From Subtercola boreus (GTDB taxonomy: Bacteria > Actinomycetota > Actinomycetes > Actinomycetales > Microbacteriaceae): a stretch of DNA of 64,000 bases. Location of the stretch: positions 186,001-250,000 of the forward strand of contig NZ_NBXB01000029.1 in assembly GCF_003399635.1 (NCBI RefSeq). Direction: 5' to 3'. How positions within the stretch are numbered: position 1 is the stretch's first letter; each line of letters starts with the position of its first letter. A program made the position numbers and the translations under genes. Of this stretch, positions 60,477-64,000 are shown piece after piece. The notes under the pieces were generated by a model. The model was not told the DNA's origin, did no database searches, and saw only the letters and a program-made list of their open reading frames with translations.

Positions 60477-60997
60477 TTGGTCGTTCCGTCGGGGGTGGCC
60501 GCACCGGTCGGCGCGATGCCGAGTTGGTCGGGCGTCTGGGTGCCGAGCCCCGCGGTCATGCCCGACACGAACAGGGAGGCGATCCAGTCGCTCTCGGTGG
60601 CCTGGATGTTGCTCGAGATGGGCAGCGCAGAGGTGGCCGCGTCGGCCCCCGTATCATTCAGCACGAGGAAGCTGGTCTCGCCGGGAGACACATAGTAGAG
60701 CCGGTCGCGAGCCTGGGCGCGGATGTAGGCCGGGTCGCTCCAGCGCGCGACATCCGTCGACAGACTGGAGTTCTCGGCCTGGGCGGCCGCGAGGTTCTGT
60801 TGCAAGTCGGAGATCTGCTGGCGCTGCTCGATGAAGATGCGGGCACCGGGGGCGACGATCACCACGAACAGCACCAGCACGATGAGCATCAGCACGGTGA
60901 AACCGGAGAACCGGATGCTGCGGAGCCAGTTGGTGGGAGCCGCCGCCATAGAGCGACGGTCGGCCGAGCGCGGAGCCCTGCCGACCGTCGATCTCAT
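60473..60997 (-). CDS. ftsB: FtsB/DivIC-like septum formation initiator
   Basis: 174 residues. One membrane helix (FTVLMLIVLVLFVVIVAPG) is followed by a leucine-zipper coiled coil (IEQRQQISDLQQNLAAAQAE) and DPAYIRAQARDRLYYVSPGE, the hallmark of the DivIC/FtsB family that forms the divisome complex with FtsL and FtsQ. The extended Ala/Thr C-terminus is typical for actinobacteria. AAGGA precedes the ATG. Downstream of eno, as in M. tuberculosis. Confidence 0.88.
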   Translation of the reverse strand: MRSTVGRAPRSADRRSMAAAPTNWLRSIRFSGFTVLMLIVLVLFVVIVAPGARIFIEQRQQISDLQQNLAAAQAENSSLSTDVARWSDPAYIRAQARDRLYYVSPGETSFLVLNDTGADAATSALPISSNIQATESDWIASLFVSGMTAGLGTQTPDQLGIAPTGAATPDGTTK

Positions 60998-61020
60998 GGA
61001 ATTCCTTACGTGCAGCTCTG

Positions 61021-62313
<1,293 letters not shown>

Positions 62314-62373
62314 TTATGAGTTCTGTGACGGATGTCGCGGCAGGCGAGCATCCGGTGGCCTCAGTCTACCGAT

Positions 62374-63657
62374 CTACTCCTCGCCGACGCTCAGCGCCTG
62401 CGCCTCCTCGAACTCGGACTCCTCGCCGCCGGCGTCGACCCGGCGGAGGGTCTTCCGGCCGATCACCACGAACAGTGCCGCCACGATGACAGAGCCGGCG
62501 GCTGCATACATCGGGAACCCGGGGCTGACGGCCACAGCCAGTGCAGCAGCGGCGGGCGGGGCGATGGCGCCGCCGAGAAACCGCACCGCGGAGTATGCCG
62601 ACGACGCGACGGTGCGCGGCAGGTCGGTCGCCATCATCACGGATTCGGTGAGAACCGTGTTGATGATTCCGAGCATCAGGCCGCCGACGACGATGCAGAC
62701 GATGAGGCCGACTGTGGACGAGATGAGCAGACCGCCCGCGACGAGGTCGAGCGCCAAGAGCACCAACGCACCAGTCATGGCGGTGGTGCGCTTCATCCGC
62801 CGGGTCAGGAGAGGCGCGACGAACACCGACGTCACCGCGACCCCGATCCCCCAGCCGAAGAACGTGAAGCCGAGGCCGATCGCGTTCAGGCCGAGCGGGA
62901 AGGGCGTATAGGCGAGCAGGGTGAAGAAGCCCATGTTGTAGAACAGCGCGGTGAAGGCGAGCAGGCGGATGCTCGGATTGGCCAAGGCGCGAAGCGGCGC
63001 ACTCAGCCGGGTCGGCTCCCGGTCGGCCTTCTCGTCCTTCTTCAGCAGCACCACGATCGCGACGAAGCCGACGGCCATGAGCACAGCGGTTCCGAAGAAC
63101 GGTCCGCGCCAGCTGATCGAGCCGAGCAGCCCGCCGAGGAGGGGTCCGATCGCGATACCGAGGCCGAGGGCGGCTTCGTAGAGAACGATCGCACTGGATG
63201 CGCCCCCGCTGGCCGCACCGACGATCGTCGCGAGCGCTGTCGAGATGAAGAACGCGTTGCCGAGGCCCCAACCGCCGCGGAAGCCGATGACGGCTTCGAC
63301 GCTGCCCGCCGAACCGGCGAGGGCTGCGAACACCACGATCAGCGCGAGGCCGATGAGGAGGGTCTTCTTGGCACCGATGCGGCTCGACACGAAGCTCGTG
63401 ATGAGCATCGCGAGGCCGGTGATGACCAGGTAGCTCGTGAAGAGAAGCGAGGTCTGCGTCGGGCTCGCCTGGAGCGCCTCGGCGATGGCCGGCAGGATCG
63501 GGTCGACCAGGCCGATGCCCATGAATGCGATGACGCTCGCGAAGGCGACGGCCCAGACGGCTTTCGGCTGGTGCAGGATGGATGCCCCACCGCCGCTGTG
63601 GCCGTGGCCGTGGCCGGCAGTGTGCTGGGTGGACGGGACGTTCTTCGTGGTCGTCAC
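62374..63657 (-). CDS. MFS transporter, drug-efflux-like
   Basis: 427 residues, 12 membrane helices after a His/Gly-rich 30-residue N-terminus (HTAGHGHGHSGGG), which could bind metal. Motifs include FMGIGLVDPILPAIAEAL, typical of drug:H+ antiporters of the DHA1 group, and GLGIAIGPLLGGLLG (motif C-like). The start overlaps the 3' end of the MarR gene, so the pair is an operon in which the regulator controls the pump. Drug substrate unknown. Confidence 0.85.
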   Translation of the reverse strand: MTTTKNVPSTQHTAGHGHGHSGGGASILHQPKAVWAVAFASVIAFMGIGLVDPILPAIAEALQASPTQTSLLFTSYLVITGLAMLITSFVSSRIGAKKTLLIGLALIVVFAALAGSAGSVEAVIGFRGGWGLGNAFFISTALATIVGAASGGASSAIVLYEAALGLGIAIGPLLGGLLGSISWRGPFFGTAVLMAVGFVAIVVLLKKDEKADREPTRLSAPLRALANPSIRLLAFTALFYNMGFFTLLAYTPFPLGLNAIGLGFTFFGWGIGVAVTSVFVAPLLTRRMKRTTAMTGALVLLALDLVAGGLLISSTVGLIVCIVVGGLMLGIINTVLTESVMMATDLPRTVASSAYSAVRFLGGAIAPPAAAALAVAVSPGFPMYAAAGSVIVAALFVVIGRKTLRRVDAGGEESEFEEAQALSVGEE

Positions 63658-63658
63658 C

Positions 63659-64000
63659 TCAGGCCGCCTGCTCCTGCACGTCGATGCGGTCGCCGATCAG
63701 GTCGGTGGCCTCTGAGAGCACCCCGAGTTCCCGCACGGTCAGGTCGGAGAAGAGGGGCTCGAGCGCGAGGCCCAGCCGGTAGCGCCAGTCGTTCAGCGCG
63801 TTCTGCCCCTTCGGGGCGATGGCGATCTGCCAGGCACGGGCGTCGGAGGAATCAGCGATCCGCTTGATCCACTCGAGCTCGTTGAGGTTGGCGACGATCT
63901 TCGTCATGGTGGGCTGGCTGACCCTGTTGGCGACGGCCAGTTCGCCGAGGCGCAGGGGGCCGGAGGAGGTCAGCACGCTGAGCGTCCGCCAGGCCGCCGG
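63659..64000 (-). CDS. MarR family transcriptional regulator (5' end cut by window edge)
   Basis: 114 codons visible; the N-terminus lies beyond 64000. Winged helix LRLGELAVANRVSQPTMTKI and the ADSSDARAWQIAIAPKG wing are clear, followed by the dimerisation helices. Upstream of, and overlapping, the MFS pump gene, as in MarR-efflux pairs that respond to phenolic or antibiotic compounds. Confidence 0.88.
   Translation of the reverse strand, partial: PAAWRTLSVLTSSGPLRLGELAVANRVSQPTMTKIVANLNELEWIKRIADSSDARAWQIAIAPKGQNALNDWRYRLGLALEPLFSDLTVRELGVLSEATDLIGDRIDVQEQAA

Overview
The window reads as chromosomal DNA of a high-GC actinobacterium, most likely a member of the Microbacteriaceae. This rests on GC-rich codon use, mycothiol-dependent detoxification (mca), several small actinobacterial families (DUF4245, DUF4307, DUF501, an Rv0909-like antitoxin), and many promoters of the form TAnnnT followed 6-7 bases later by the start codon, which is the layout of leaderless mRNAs. 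No organism name can be read from the sequence itself.

Layout. 1-16,100 is a housekeeping block: ispH (cut by the window edge), xseA-xseB-DUF4245-carbonic anhydrase, fumC, an alditol-oxidase-like flavoprotein, prepilin peptidase, phoH2, a cis-prenyltransferase, haemolysin III, a small membrane protein, mca, DUF4307, greA, ilvA and an AI-2E-type transporter. From memory, its gene content closely matches the Mycobacterium tuberculosis Rv1080c-Rv1110 region, so it looks like an ancient actinobacterial block. 16,278-19,420 holds a YcaQ/AlkZ-like DNA glycosylase and lemA-htpX, separated by hairpins and a 43-bp tandem repeat. 19,507-25,128 is a tightly overlapping four-gene operon (MFS transporter, PLP aldolase/racemase, covalent-flavin lactone oxidase, and a GH1 protein that lacks the catalytic nucleophile). 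25,209-28,915 encodes an Ig-like, glycine-rich membrane protein and a GH76 hydrolase without a signal peptide.

30,374-35,125 is a ROK regulator plus a xylose-type ABC transporter, with a probable operator pair and an mRNA hairpin after the binding-protein gene. 35,310-41,842 carries small proteins, a double-FKBP lipoprotein, a CDF transporter, a NUDIX hydrolase and a sugar-porter MFS protein. 42,002-48,787 carries an orphan cupin-like sensor, a TPM-PspA envelope-stress pair, a rhodanese, a SRPBCC protein, a DUF998 protein and a PHP phosphoesterase.

48,788-49,917 and 54,220-55,648 are decay zones: an amidohydrolase, a PucR-type regulator and a MarR regulator are all broken by frameshifts. Between them lie proC, a GntR/FCD regulator and a trehalose-synthase-like GH13 enzyme. 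55,656-58,406 has an APC permease, an XRE antitoxin/nucleotidyltransferase toxin pair directly 3' of a tRNA gene, and that tRNA (anticodon UAA, short variable loop). 58,417-64,000 returns to core functions: type II NADH dehydrogenase, eno-ftsB-DUF501, and a MarR-MFS pair cut by the window edge.

The least expected items are the nucleophile-less GH1 in its four-gene operon, a 21-codon leader peptide that duplicates the start of the oxidase gene it overlaps, the toxin-antitoxin pair fused to a tRNA 3' end, and long unrelated-sequence hairpins at many convergent gene ends.
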